Made by a program: the position numbers and the translations under genes. A DNA stretch of 64,000 nucleotides from Rhizaria sp. SCN 62-66 (lineage: Eukaryota > Rhizaria, unplaced): the NCBI GenBank assembly GCA_001724265.1, contig MEDY01000034.1, positions 1 through 64,000 on the forward strand. The letters run 5' to 3'. Position 1 is the stretch's first letter. Every line of letters starts with the position of its first letter. Shown here piece by piece: positions 1 to 8,147 of this stretch. The notes below the pieces were generated by a model. It was not told the origin of the DNA. It ran no database searches and saw only the letters and a program-made list of their open reading frames with translations.

Positions 1-2790
1 CGGGCGGCCTCGCGGGCGGCGGCGCGCGCGGCGGCGGCGCGGGCGGCGGCAGCGGCGGAGGCCGGCGAAGGCGCGAGGCGCGGGAGCAGCGTCGGCAGGC
101 GCGGCGGCGCCGGCGGGAGCAGCGCGAGCGAGATGAGCCGCAGCGGGTTCCAGCGCCGCGCCGCAGTGAGGGCGCTCGCGAAAGCGCTGGGGACAAAGCG
201 CGCGTACGTGTTGCTGCGCAGAGGCGATTGCTGTGATTGTGGAGACTGCGTAGTGAGCGACTGTGGGCTAGCGGGACTGCGTTCACGCGACTCGGCATCA
301 GCCTCAGCGTCAGAGCCAGAGGCAGTGTCTTCAGAGACATCGTCACTACTTGAGTCACTAGCTTTGGCCGCAGTGCCAGCCGCCGCGTTCCTCTTGGCGT
401 TGCTGGCGGCGAGGATGGCGCGGGCGCGCGCCTTGCCCTCAGCGGACATGAGCACCAGAACATGCACCTGGAGCGACAACGCCAGGTCGCCCACGCTCAC
501 CGTCACCGGTAGAGACGCGAACGGTTTCACCTTGCCCGCCGCACTCACAGCGGCACTCGCAGCGGGGCCCGCGGCAGTACTCACGGGACGCGTGTGCGAC
601 TGCGACAGGGTCGGTGATCGCGGGCTCGGGCCGGCGGGGGGCGACTTGGCCCCCGTGAGGCTGGAGAGGCCACCCAGCACCGCGTCTCGGAGCGCGGTGA
701 AGGTCTCCAGCCCCGGCAGCGCGAAATCGAGCGAGGTGGACAGCGAGGCCGAAAGCGCGGCGTCGGTCGACACCTCGAGCACGAGCAGCGTGTCCGCGCC
801 AGTGCCCGCAGGCGCAGCGCTGGCGGTCACGGGCTGGGACCGGGTGGGGGACGACACGCCAGCCGCCGCGGCCGCAGCCGCGGAGACAGAGCCCGCTGAA
901 GCCGCGAGCTAAGGCAGCTCGGTGTTGAGCCTGAGCGCGCCCAGCGGCAGCGGCGTCGGCGAGCTGGGGCCGCCGCCGGGGATGCGAGAGGCAGTGTTGA
1001 CGCCCACGGGGGACTGCGGCACCAAAGCAACCACAGCCTGCTGCTGCTGCTGCTGCTGCTGTTGTTGTTGCCCTGCGGAGCTTGAGAGCGGCAGCGGCGA
1101 CATTGCGCCTCGCGCTGCCGCGGACGGCGAGAGCAGGTGCATCGATTGGCGTGCACGCGCGCGCGCGGCGGCCGCGGCGGCCGGGGCGCGCGGGGAAAAG
1201 CTCGCGAGCAGCGACTTGGACGCGCTGGCCACGGCGGAGGCGTCGGCGGGCTTATCAGCAGAGTCAGAGGCAAAGGCAGTGTCGGCGGAGGTAGCGAGCG
1301 CGCCCGACTGAGGCTGAGCCTGTGGTGCTTTGACGTTGATGGTCAAAGCATTCGCACTGTCTGTGCTAGCATCAGTAGCGTTCGCACCCACAGAGTCAGC
1401 GCTACTGTCCGCATTCGAGTTCGCCGCATCTGCCTTGTTTTTTATATTGCCGTTGTTGCTGTAGCGCGACTGCGGGCGCATGTCGGGCGAGGGCGGAATC
1501 GTCGACCGTGGCAGAGACGGCAGGACGCCGCTCAGACTGCTGCTGCTGCTCGCCAGCGCCCCGTCCCCGTCGTCGTCGGAGTAGTTGCCGCGGCCGCTGC
1601 CGCCGTTGTTGATATTGTTGAAGCGGGTGCGATACCCAGTCTGCTGCTGGTGCTGGGGCTGCTGCAGTTGAAACATGTCGCTACTCTCGTTGTCATCGTG
1701 GTCGTCGCCGCGCTTTGCGGCGCTCGCAGCGCTGCTCGCGACCATGTCGCCGCTGCTGGTGTGAACAACAGCGCTGCTCTGAGGGCGGGAGCGGAACTCA
1801 GCCGCTGGGGCGCTGGGGGGCGGGACGGGACCGAAAAAGTCGAGCCTGCCCCCCGCCGCGCCCCGCAGGCCTGCGCCTCGCATCTGCTGCTGCTGTGGTG
1901 GCTGCAGCTGCGGCTTCACGGGCGAGCCGGGGACCGACTGCAGCGCGGCGGGTGGGTTCGAGTTGCTGCTGTAGGCGCCCATGCTCGAGAGCAGCAGCAA
2001 CTGCTGCGCCTGCACCTGCAGCTGCGCGTTGCCACCGCCGCCGCCCGCAGCACCCGTGCCCGCGCCAGCGCCAGACTGGGCCTGGGAGTGTGGCTGAGTG
2101 CCGAGCACCTCGAGCGCGCCCCCGACGGCCGCGGCGGCGGTAGCGGGAACCTCGTGCTTGACGCGCGTGACGGCCGTGTCGGTCAGGAACGCTGCCACGA
2201 CCTCGGGCCCCGCGGCGGCGAGCAGGCGGATCTGGAAAGCTGGCGCCGAGGGGCTAATGGTCAGGTTCGTAACCGTCGGCGCGGAGAGCGGGGAGAGGCG
2301 CAGCAGGCTGTGCGCGGGGATCGAGCCCAGCAGGCGGTCCGCGAACGACAAACCGTCGTCATCGTCGTCGCTTTTCTGCTGCTGGTTGCCACCACGGGGG
2401 GCGCCGTCACCGGAGCTGAGGCCGCGCTTGGCTTCCTCTGCGTCGTCATCATCGCCGCTAATGTCGGCAAACGCAGCGGGGGAGGCCTGCGTGGCGCTGC
2501 GCAGAATGGCGTGCTGGCGGTCCGTGATTGCACAGTGAATGGCCGCGAGGGTCTTCTCAGGCACGGTCGACAGGGACTCGTTCAGCAGCGCCTGCAGCCG
2601 GGACGCGTTCTCCGGCGTCGACAGGGAGTCCCTATAGCGCAAAAGCGATACGCAATCATCAGATGGTGTAATGGATGAGATAGAAGGTTAGGTGATGGCT
2701 GGATGAAGATCGGAGCAACGATGTGCGTAAGACGGAAGTGAAGCGATTTGCAAAATGACGGATAGAGACGTACCATGCTAGATTCAGCAT
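1..2790 (-). CDS. Mdm12-like SMP-domain protein (candidate ERMES subunit), partial at left edge, in-frame TAG
   Basis: Exon 1 is 2774-2790 (ATG at 2790, in-frame TAA just upstream). An intron at 2632-2773 (GTACGT...TATAG) joins it in phase to a long exon. The spliced N-terminus reads M-L-N-L-A-W-D-S-L-S, like the start of fungal Mdm12, which opens on a short strand with a conserved Trp-Asp. A conserved SMP-like stretch (about 2220-2335, residues LLRLSPLSAPTV) follows, then several hundred low-complexity residues including Q11. At 909-911 there is an in-frame TAG. Beyond it the same frame stays open for about 302 codons to base 1 and carries what looks like the second half of the SMP fold: TLLVLEVSTDAALS (about 700-800) and PFASLPVTVSVGDL (about 430-535). 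Mdm12 is a cytosolic lipid-transfer subunit that bridges ER and mitochondrial outer membrane. The family call rests on my reading of motifs. Mmm1, TEX2 or another SMP protein is possible. The C-terminus lies outside the window. Confidence 0.5.
909..911 (-). other. In-frame TAG inside the SMP-domain gene
   Basis: This codon ends a 577-codon open stretch, but the identical frame continues open to the window edge and encodes conserved-looking SMP strands. No other gene with a visible end in this window uses TAG as terminator; all end in TAA or TGA. Possible causes are a cryptic intron whose acceptor is this TAG, stop readthrough, a sequencing error (for example CAG to TAG), or a pseudogene. Confidence 0.85.
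1038..1070 (-). repeat. CAG/CAA run encoding Q11
   Basis: Eleven consecutive glutamine codons in the low-complexity insert of the Mdm12-like protein. Mixed CAG and CAA codons mean it is not a pure trinucleotide tract. Confidence 0.9.
2632..2773 (-). other. Intron 1 of the Mdm12-like gene
   Basis: On the minus strand the donor is GTACGT after exon 1 and the acceptor is CTATAG. Removing it joins TG to G and restores a Trp-Asp codon pair matching the Mdm12 N-terminus. It is AT-richer than the flanking exons. Confidence 0.75.
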
Positions 2791-3486
2791 TGTTTAAAAA
2801 GAGGTTGTATGAATTACACAATATAACCGCTGACTATGATAGTCTTGTCGCAACAGACGGAAGTCAGCAGTCACAGATGACGCGCGGATTTAGTCCCACT
2901 CCCACCTACCAACACGCTGCCACAAAGATGCAGTGCGTCACGCACAACGTGAAAAATGAAGTGTAAGCCAATGTAGTGACAATGTCGGTGTTTAATTATG
3001 CGATATATGAGAAATCGATTGTAGTTAGAAGTGTTTTAAATTGTATTATTAGTATCAGTGAATGCTGCAGCCGTCAAACGCAGCGCGCAAAACAAAAGCG
3101 GGGTACAAGTTAACCCAAGCCGAATAGAGAAGACAAAACCAGTCTCTGTGGGTTCATAATGTTACATTTAGACGTACAAACACACACCGACACACACACA
3201 CACTGCACGAAGCAAAGGTGTTATGTACCTCCGGTGGGTCGTCGTTAGGGGCACCAAGAAAACAAACTTTTTCTTCGTTTGTTGTAATTGTTGCTATAAA
3301 AAATAATCGCAGGTTGTAAGTGACGCGGTAACACTCAACCAGACAAACAAACAAAAAAAACAACAGACCAAACAAACACGAAACTACTACACACCGCACC
3401 TGATTCGCTTCTCACAGCACACCGGTTCAGTCGAGTGCGAGTGAAGTCACGACACAGGCACAGTGTAAGAGCGCCCAGACAGCTGC
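2791..3486. other. Spacer between ornithine decarboxylase 3' end and Mdm12-like 5' end
   Basis: AT-rich compared with the flanking genes. It must hold the 3' UTR of the decarboxylase gene and the promoter of the Mdm12-like gene, both on the minus strand. I see one CA/GT microsatellite at about 3181-3204 and no convincing coding sequence. Confidence 0.7.
3181..3204. repeat. CA dinucleotide microsatellite
   Basis: Short interrupted run of CA repeats in non-coding spacer. Confidence 0.85.
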
Positions 3487-5145
3487 TTACGCGATGGTGA
3501 GGTCGCCGACGGCGGGAGCAGCGGAGAAGTTCTCGAAGTCGAAGAGAGCCTTGTCGGAGCGCACGTACTGCACGACGGGGCGCGGGATGCCGTTGAAGGA
3601 GCTCTGGGCGGCGATGGTGTAGGCGCCGAGGTTAGGGAAGACGAGCCAGTCGTCGACGTCCATGAGCGGCAGCGCGATCTCGTTGTAGATGCAGTCGAGC
3701 CCGTCGCAGGTGGGGCCGAAGACCTTGATGCGGAAGTGCCCCGGGGGCAGCTTCTTGCAGCTCTTTGCGCCGGCGTGGGGGGCCGCGGCGTCGGCGTCGG
3801 CGGCGGTGGCGTCCTTGCTGTCGCCCTCGTCATCCGAGTCGTCGTCGAGGCGCGTCGCGGCGTTGGCGCGCGCGGCGAGGTAGGCCTGGACATTGGCGTT
3901 GTGCGCGGCCTGCTTCTCGGCGTCGGCGAACATGGCGTGCGGGTGCTCGGGCGTGAAGTGGTCGTAGAAAATGCAGTTGAAGGCGCCGTAGAGCCCGTCG
4001 CCGATGTAGTAGAGCGCGTGGGGCTGCTTCGTCTCCTCGCCCTTCTTGGCGACCCAGGACGGCATGGCCTTGTTGACGCGGCGCGCAATGATGGGCGTGG
4101 CGAAGGTCATGCACGCGTGCGCGAAGAAGCGGCCCGGCTCGGCGATGATGTGCACGGGCGGCAGGGCCTCGCCCGTGATGGGCGACACGGCGCGGCCGGC
4201 GTTGAGGTTCGCGGGGAACATCTCGTCCAGCACAGGGGTGATCGTGCGGCCGATCGAGGGGAAGTCGATGAGGCCGCCGTCGTGGCCCGGGTAGCCGCCG
4301 CCGAGGTCGAGCAGGTACACGGGGTGGCCCAGCACGTAGGCGATGTCGAAGACGCGGCGCGCGTCCTGCACGGCCTTGACGTACGACAGCACCGAGTTGC
4401 AGCCAGAGCCGACGTGAAAGGACACGCCGACGACGCCGAGCGCGAGCTGCGCGGCGACAGTGAGGAGGTGCTCGCAGTCCTCGACGTGGGCGCCGAACTT
4501 GGCCGAGAACTTGCAGATCGAGTGCGAGTCGTCGGTGATGATGCGCAGCACGGGCTTGGCCGCAGTGGTGGGGAAGCCGGCGGCCGAGAACGAGGCGGCG
4601 ATCTTGTACAGCTCGTCCTCGGAGTCGAAGGTCATGCGGTAGATGCCGTTGGTGGCGGCGAACTCGATGTCCGAGGGCAGCTTGGCCGGGTTGGCGAAGA
4701 TGATGCGGTCAGGCGAGCAGCCGAGGTCGAGCGCGAGCTGCATCTCGTGCTTGGACGCGCAGTCAAAGCCGGCGCCCTGAGCAAAGAGCGTCTGCAGGAT
4801 GATGGGGTCGGTGTTGCACTTCATGGCGTAGAACATGTCGGCGCGCGGGATGAAGTGGGTCCACTTCTGGAACGCGTGCTCCAGAGGGGTGATGTCGAGC
4901 ACGTGCACGGGAGACCCGTTGGCGAGGGAGCGGTGCGTCTCCTTGACGTACTCCACGGCAGACTGGCCGGCGGGGAGCGTCTTGATGCTGTTCTTGGCCA
5001 TCACCGCTTGGATCTTGGACTCGGTGACCGAGGCAGACGGGTAGGAAAAGACGGGTTTCGTGGGGACCGCGGAAGGGTCGCAAAGAAGCCCATCATGGGC
5101 AATGATCTCACTGAACTGGCATGTGGTGCTAGAGGTCTTCTCCAT
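3487..5145 (-). CDS. ODC1: Ornithine decarboxylase
   Basis: 552 residues, single exon. It makes putrescine from ornithine, the first step of polyamine synthesis, as a cytosolic PLP enzyme of the group IV (alanine racemase fold) family. The PLP lysine is K109 in FYAMKCN. HVGSGC (H244, S247) and DLGGGYPG (about 280-287) contact the cofactor, and AEPGRF (about 335-340) holds the conserved Glu. FGPTCDGLD (C480, D481, D484) supplies the catalytic Cys and substrate Asp from the partner subunit of the dimer. A conserved AYTIAAQSSFNG follows. The Cys-Asp signature fits ornithine decarboxylase rather than antizyme inhibitor, which lacks activity. The ATG at 5145 has an in-frame TAG two codons upstream. 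Length is above the usual 420-470 because of an acidic/Ala insert at about residues 408-465 and a longer N-terminus. Confidence 0.95.
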   Translation of the reverse strand: MEKTSSTTCQFSEIIAHDGLLCDPSAVPTKPVFSYPSASVTESKIQAVMAKNSIKTLPAGQSAVEYVKETHRSLANGSPVHVLDITPLEHAFQKWTHFIPRADMFYAMKCNTDPIILQTLFAQGAGFDCASKHEMQLALDLGCSPDRIIFANPAKLPSDIEFAATNGIYRMTFDSEDELYKIAASFSAAGFPTTAAKPVLRIITDDSHSICKFSAKFGAHVEDCEHLLTVAAQLALGVVGVSFHVGSGCNSVLSYVKAVQDARRVFDIAYVLGHPVYLLDLGGGYPGHDGGLIDFPSIGRTITPVLDEMFPANLNAGRAVSPITGEALPPVHIIAEPGRFFAHACMTFATPIIARRVNKAMPSWVAKKGEETKQPHALYYIGDGLYGAFNCIFYDHFTPEHPHAMFADAEKQAAHNANVQAYLAARANAATRLDDDSDDEGDSKDATAADADAAAPHAGAKSCKKLPPGHFRIKVFGPTCDGLDCIYNEIALPLMDVDDWLVFPNLGAYTIAAQSSFNGIPRPVVQYVRSDKALFDFENFSAAPAVGDLTIA

Positions 5146-6544
5146 TAACTAGGTGGAGATGAGTCGATTGACGCAAACATGACGGCGAAAAAAGGGCAGC
5201 AAAGTGGAGAAAAGAGGGAAAATGCAGGTGGGTGAGGGAATGACGTCGGAGTGGAGGCAGAGGGTTTTTTGGTTGGGGATGCGTGTGGGCACTTAAAAGG
5301 CCATAAAAGAACACTCAGGCCCCTTCTTGGCTCAAAATGGTATGGACAAGGCACATGAAGAAAATAGATGCTTCAAGAAACCCCTTCATGGCCATCATAA
5401 GCCGACGGTTTTAGAGCTCCGGTCTGCGTGGTGGGGTTCAAGTGCGTTTAAGCGGAAGCCAATTAAAGACCCTTTCTGCGAAGATGCGCTCGCAGCGTGC
5501 GATCACTAATGCTTAATAAAGAAGCATATATGTACACTTAAACACGCAAATCATCGATCAGAGGCGGAACGCCGATATGAACGACGTAAACCGGGTTTTA
5601 GGAGGAATTCGGCAAGGAGCCTCGCCACCGCTCGGGGCGACGTAGACTTTTGGCGGAACGCGTGGCGCACTCAATTACCCACACATGCAAGAATGAAATA
5701 GCATAATCAAATCACCAATGCATTATGTAAAGTTTTACATTTCAGTTTTCTACAAATAAGCGCAAGAACATCAAAAAAGCTCGATTTACGAAATCCTCGG
5801 GCTGCGGGGAGGACCCTCCCCGAGCGCACCATACAAAAAAGCAAGGCCGCCGAGCACGTTCGCCACCACCACAAACGGCTCGCGCGTTATTGTCGTTCGG
5901 TACATTTTTTCGGTCCAACCATGAGAGAGCGAGCGAGAGGTTTATTCCAAGAAAAACATGTACATTCAAGGACAATAATGAACAACTGTGAAGGTGCGAT
6001 GACATTTGTTATGTATTTAGTAGATAGATGACGTCTGCGACGCGAATAACATAGGTGTAAAAAATAAAATTCAAGGCAAACCCGCCCTCAAAAAGTGAGT
6101 CAACGGAGCTGCCAGGTAGGGTTGTAATGCTCATAACAGCGTGTTTAGTTGTCCACATGCACTACGCGTGCAGACTTTATCGTGTTTTCTGTTAGAACTT
6201 TCCACTGGTCAACGTATAAAGACGTTTATAACAAAGCGCCGCTTTGCTGGCAGTCTGTACGTCAGTTCGTGTGGAGTTACGCACACGAGTGGCAATGGAA
6301 ATGAGTGCTGTTTAAGGAGTTGTTGTGAGGACAAGTCGAGGCGACACGCCAGTGTAGCCAGGGCTGCAGGCAACACCACACGCGGCGCAACGACTCTGGC
6401 GCAGTGGCAGGCGCAGCGGGGCCGAGCGCGGTCCCGCCAGTCCGTCACAACGCTGCGTAGGTCGAAAGTCTTCTTCGTGACGATGGAGAGCTCGTCTCGC
6501 CGGGCACGGAGAGACGGCGAGGCGCGACGGGGGCGGTAGGTAGC
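5146..6544. other. 1.4-kb spacer upstream of ornithine decarboxylase
   Basis: Mostly AT-rich with no supported protein gene. Two GC-rich islands stand out, at about 5565-5665 and 5795-5905. The second contains hairpins GATTT-ACG-AAATC (5783-5795) and GGGGAG-GACC-CTCCCC (5806-5821). A third GC-rich stretch, 6345-6544, adjoins the stop of the gene at 6545 and is open in that gene's frame. tRNA, 5S and U-RNA consensus elements were looked for by eye and not found. Confidence 0.6.
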
Positions 6545-6952
6545 TTAGAGGGTCTCGGAGAGGGGCTGGTTGGAGATCTCGAGGTTGGCCTGCTTGCGGC
6601 GCATGGCAAAGGCGTAGAGCGCGGTGCGAATGGCCTGGTCGGCGGGCAGCGCGACCTCGGCCGTGGGCGGGTTGCGGAGCGTGCGAAGCTTCCAGTACGT
6701 CTCGGCGAGCTCGGCGCGCTCCGCGGAGCCGTTGGGGGCCTGGCAAGCGAGGGTCATGGTCGCCTGCTCGCGGCGGAGGAAGCCCTCGCGAATACGGGGG
6801 TTAACGGTGGCGGCATCGCTGCCGGCAGGCACCTCGAAGACAGTACGAGGCTCCCACATCAGAGGAGCAAGACCAGCCTCACCACGGAAGTCAGTAGGAC
6901 TCAGGACGGGAGTCTGGAAATAGTCCTTGATAAACTGCATTAAGGCAGACAT
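6545..6952 (-). CDS. Small conserved-looking protein of unknown function (135 aa)
   Basis: A 135-residue ORF from ATG at 6952 to TAA at 6545, with the strong G/C third-position bias of real genes here. The product is charged and mostly helical-looking, begins MSALMQFIKDYF, has no clear signal peptide, transmembrane segment or Cys motif, and I do not recognise it. Its start lies 256 bp from the start of COX20 on the other strand, so the two may share a promoter. A mitochondrial role (respiratory-chain accessory or ribosomal protein) is a guess from context only. The frame stays open for about 112 codons after the TAA. Confidence 0.65.
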   Translation of the reverse strand: MSALMQFIKDYFQTPVLSPTDFRGEAGLAPLMWEPRTVFEVPAGSDAATVNPRIREGFLRREQATMTLACQAPNGSAERAELAETYWKLRTLRNPPTAEVALPADQAIRTALYAFAMRRKQANLEISNQPLSETL

Positions 6953-7208
6953 TGCTGTTTGTCTTTGACGGGCCTATGCGCGAGAAAGTCAAAAGAAACA
7001 AACACCCATCTGAGCTCTTCATCACACAGCCAGCCGCGGTCGACCACTGTTCGATTTTTGCGAACCACGCCGCTCGCTGCCTCTTCTGACCGACGACCAA
7101 ATAAAATCACATAGTATCTCAACTATTTCATCGTCAGTAGGTTTCTAGCATGCGTATTAAGATAAGACACTCAATATACATACTGTTGTTCTTTTCGCAC
7201 ATCTTAGA
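6953..7208. promoter_or_regulatory. Divergent promoter region between the 135-aa gene and COX20
   Basis: 256 bp between two head-to-head start codons, with no coding sequence. Pyrimidine-rich stretches ending in TAG lie about 20 nt before one ATG and 1 nt before the other (7205-7207). The region must contain both 5' ends. No TATA box is obvious. Confidence 0.5.
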
Positions 7209-7667
7209 ATGGCAACTTCGCTTCCCACACCCGTGCGGCAACTGCCGTCGAACCACGTTGGCCACCTCCCCGACCTCGTATCGGATGAGGACCAGGGCAA
7301 GTCGCGCATCCTCGCCGAGTTCGAGGTCCCCAAGCTGCTCACGGACGCGCAGCTCGCGGAGCAGGTCGGCGACAACAAGCTCGACTTCGACCCGCTCTGG
7401 TTCCTGTACGACCCTCGGCACCTGCCGTGCTTCCGCCGCGCCGCCACGCTCGGCGGCGGCATCGGCGCGCTTGTCGGCGCCAGCGTCTATTGGCGGACGC
7501 GCGCCGCGCTGCCCTCTACGCTGGGCGGCGCCGCGACTTGGTTCGCCGGATTTGCGCTGTCGTGGGCGCAGTGCCGCGTCGCGTACAAAAGCCAGAAGAT
7601 GCATGACCCCAACTCAGCGATGTCGCTCGTGCAGGGCACCGACAACGAGCACGACAAGGACAACTGA
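7209..7667 (+). CDS. COX20: COX20, cytochrome c oxidase assembly protein
   Basis: 152 residues. COX20 (FAM36A) is an inner-membrane chaperone that binds newly made Cox2 and hands it to the copper-insertion machinery. The diagnostic core is present: a LPCFRRAAT motif (about residues 72-80, matching the family's PCxRxS/A), a Gly-rich transmembrane helix at about 79-96, a second helix at about 104-121, then WAQCRVAY (C122, R123), matching the family's Trp-x-x-Cys-Arg. The N-terminal 60 residues are soluble and the C-terminal tail is acidic. Length is close to the family norm of 115-200. A TAG acceptor-like triplet ends one base before the ATG. Confidence 0.85.
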   Translation: MATSLPTPVRQLPSNHVGHLPDLVSDEDQGKSRILAEFEVPKLLTDAQLAEQVGDNKLDFDPLWFLYDPRHLPCFRRAATLGGGIGALVGASVYWRTRAALPSTLGGAATWFAGFALSWAQCRVAYKSQKMHDPNSAMSLVQGTDNEHDKDN

Positions 7668-8147
7668 AGAACTCAGTTGTCTAATCATCCAAGCTACGAA
7701 GTACGATGCAACACTATTTAATAAGCGAGTCATGGACATCGAATACGCCATCATCGGACGACAAGTGCAGTCAGGACATAGACAAACAAGAGCTTGAGCG
7801 GAACATAACACCGATGACTTGAAGGAGTGGTTTAATAATCACACTAGAGTTTATTGTTGATATACTTTTACTTTCAAACACTGTTATCTACTATTTATCT
7901 CTGCGCATGGTCACAGTGGCCAGAGCAACACTTGTTCAACCAGCACACCAGCATAGAGAGAAAGAAACCGGGCCAATACAAACGCAATCTGTCAATATTC
8001 ATGATTAACTTTTTAACAAACAAAGCTTGCCTTTTCTGTACTTGCTCTTTGCGTGTACAAGCAGCTGTAAGGATTTGATGATATTTGAAACAGACACATC
8101 ACCATTGAGTTAAGCCGTGCTTAACTTCGAAATTGCTAATTGAGTGC
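7668..8147. other. Convergent spacer between COX20 and the BEACH gene
   Basis: 480 bp of AT-rich sequence that holds the two 3' UTRs. A minus-strand AATAAA-type signal (TTTATT on the plus strand, about 7850) could serve the BEACH gene. I see nothing else. Confidence 0.6.

Noticed and set aside
909-911. TAG as a sense codon genome-wide
   Set aside because: Thousands of codons in other genes contain no in-frame TAG, so global reassignment would have to leave the codon almost unused. Local explanations are preferred.
133-912. 259-codon plus-strand ORF at the left edge
   Set aside because: The minus strand here encodes SMP-like strands in frame with the upstream gene, so the plus ORF is a shadow.
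3736-5148. 470-codon plus-strand ORF opposite ornithine decarboxylase
   Set aside because: Shadow of the conserved enzyme. Composition typical of antisense GC-rich codons.
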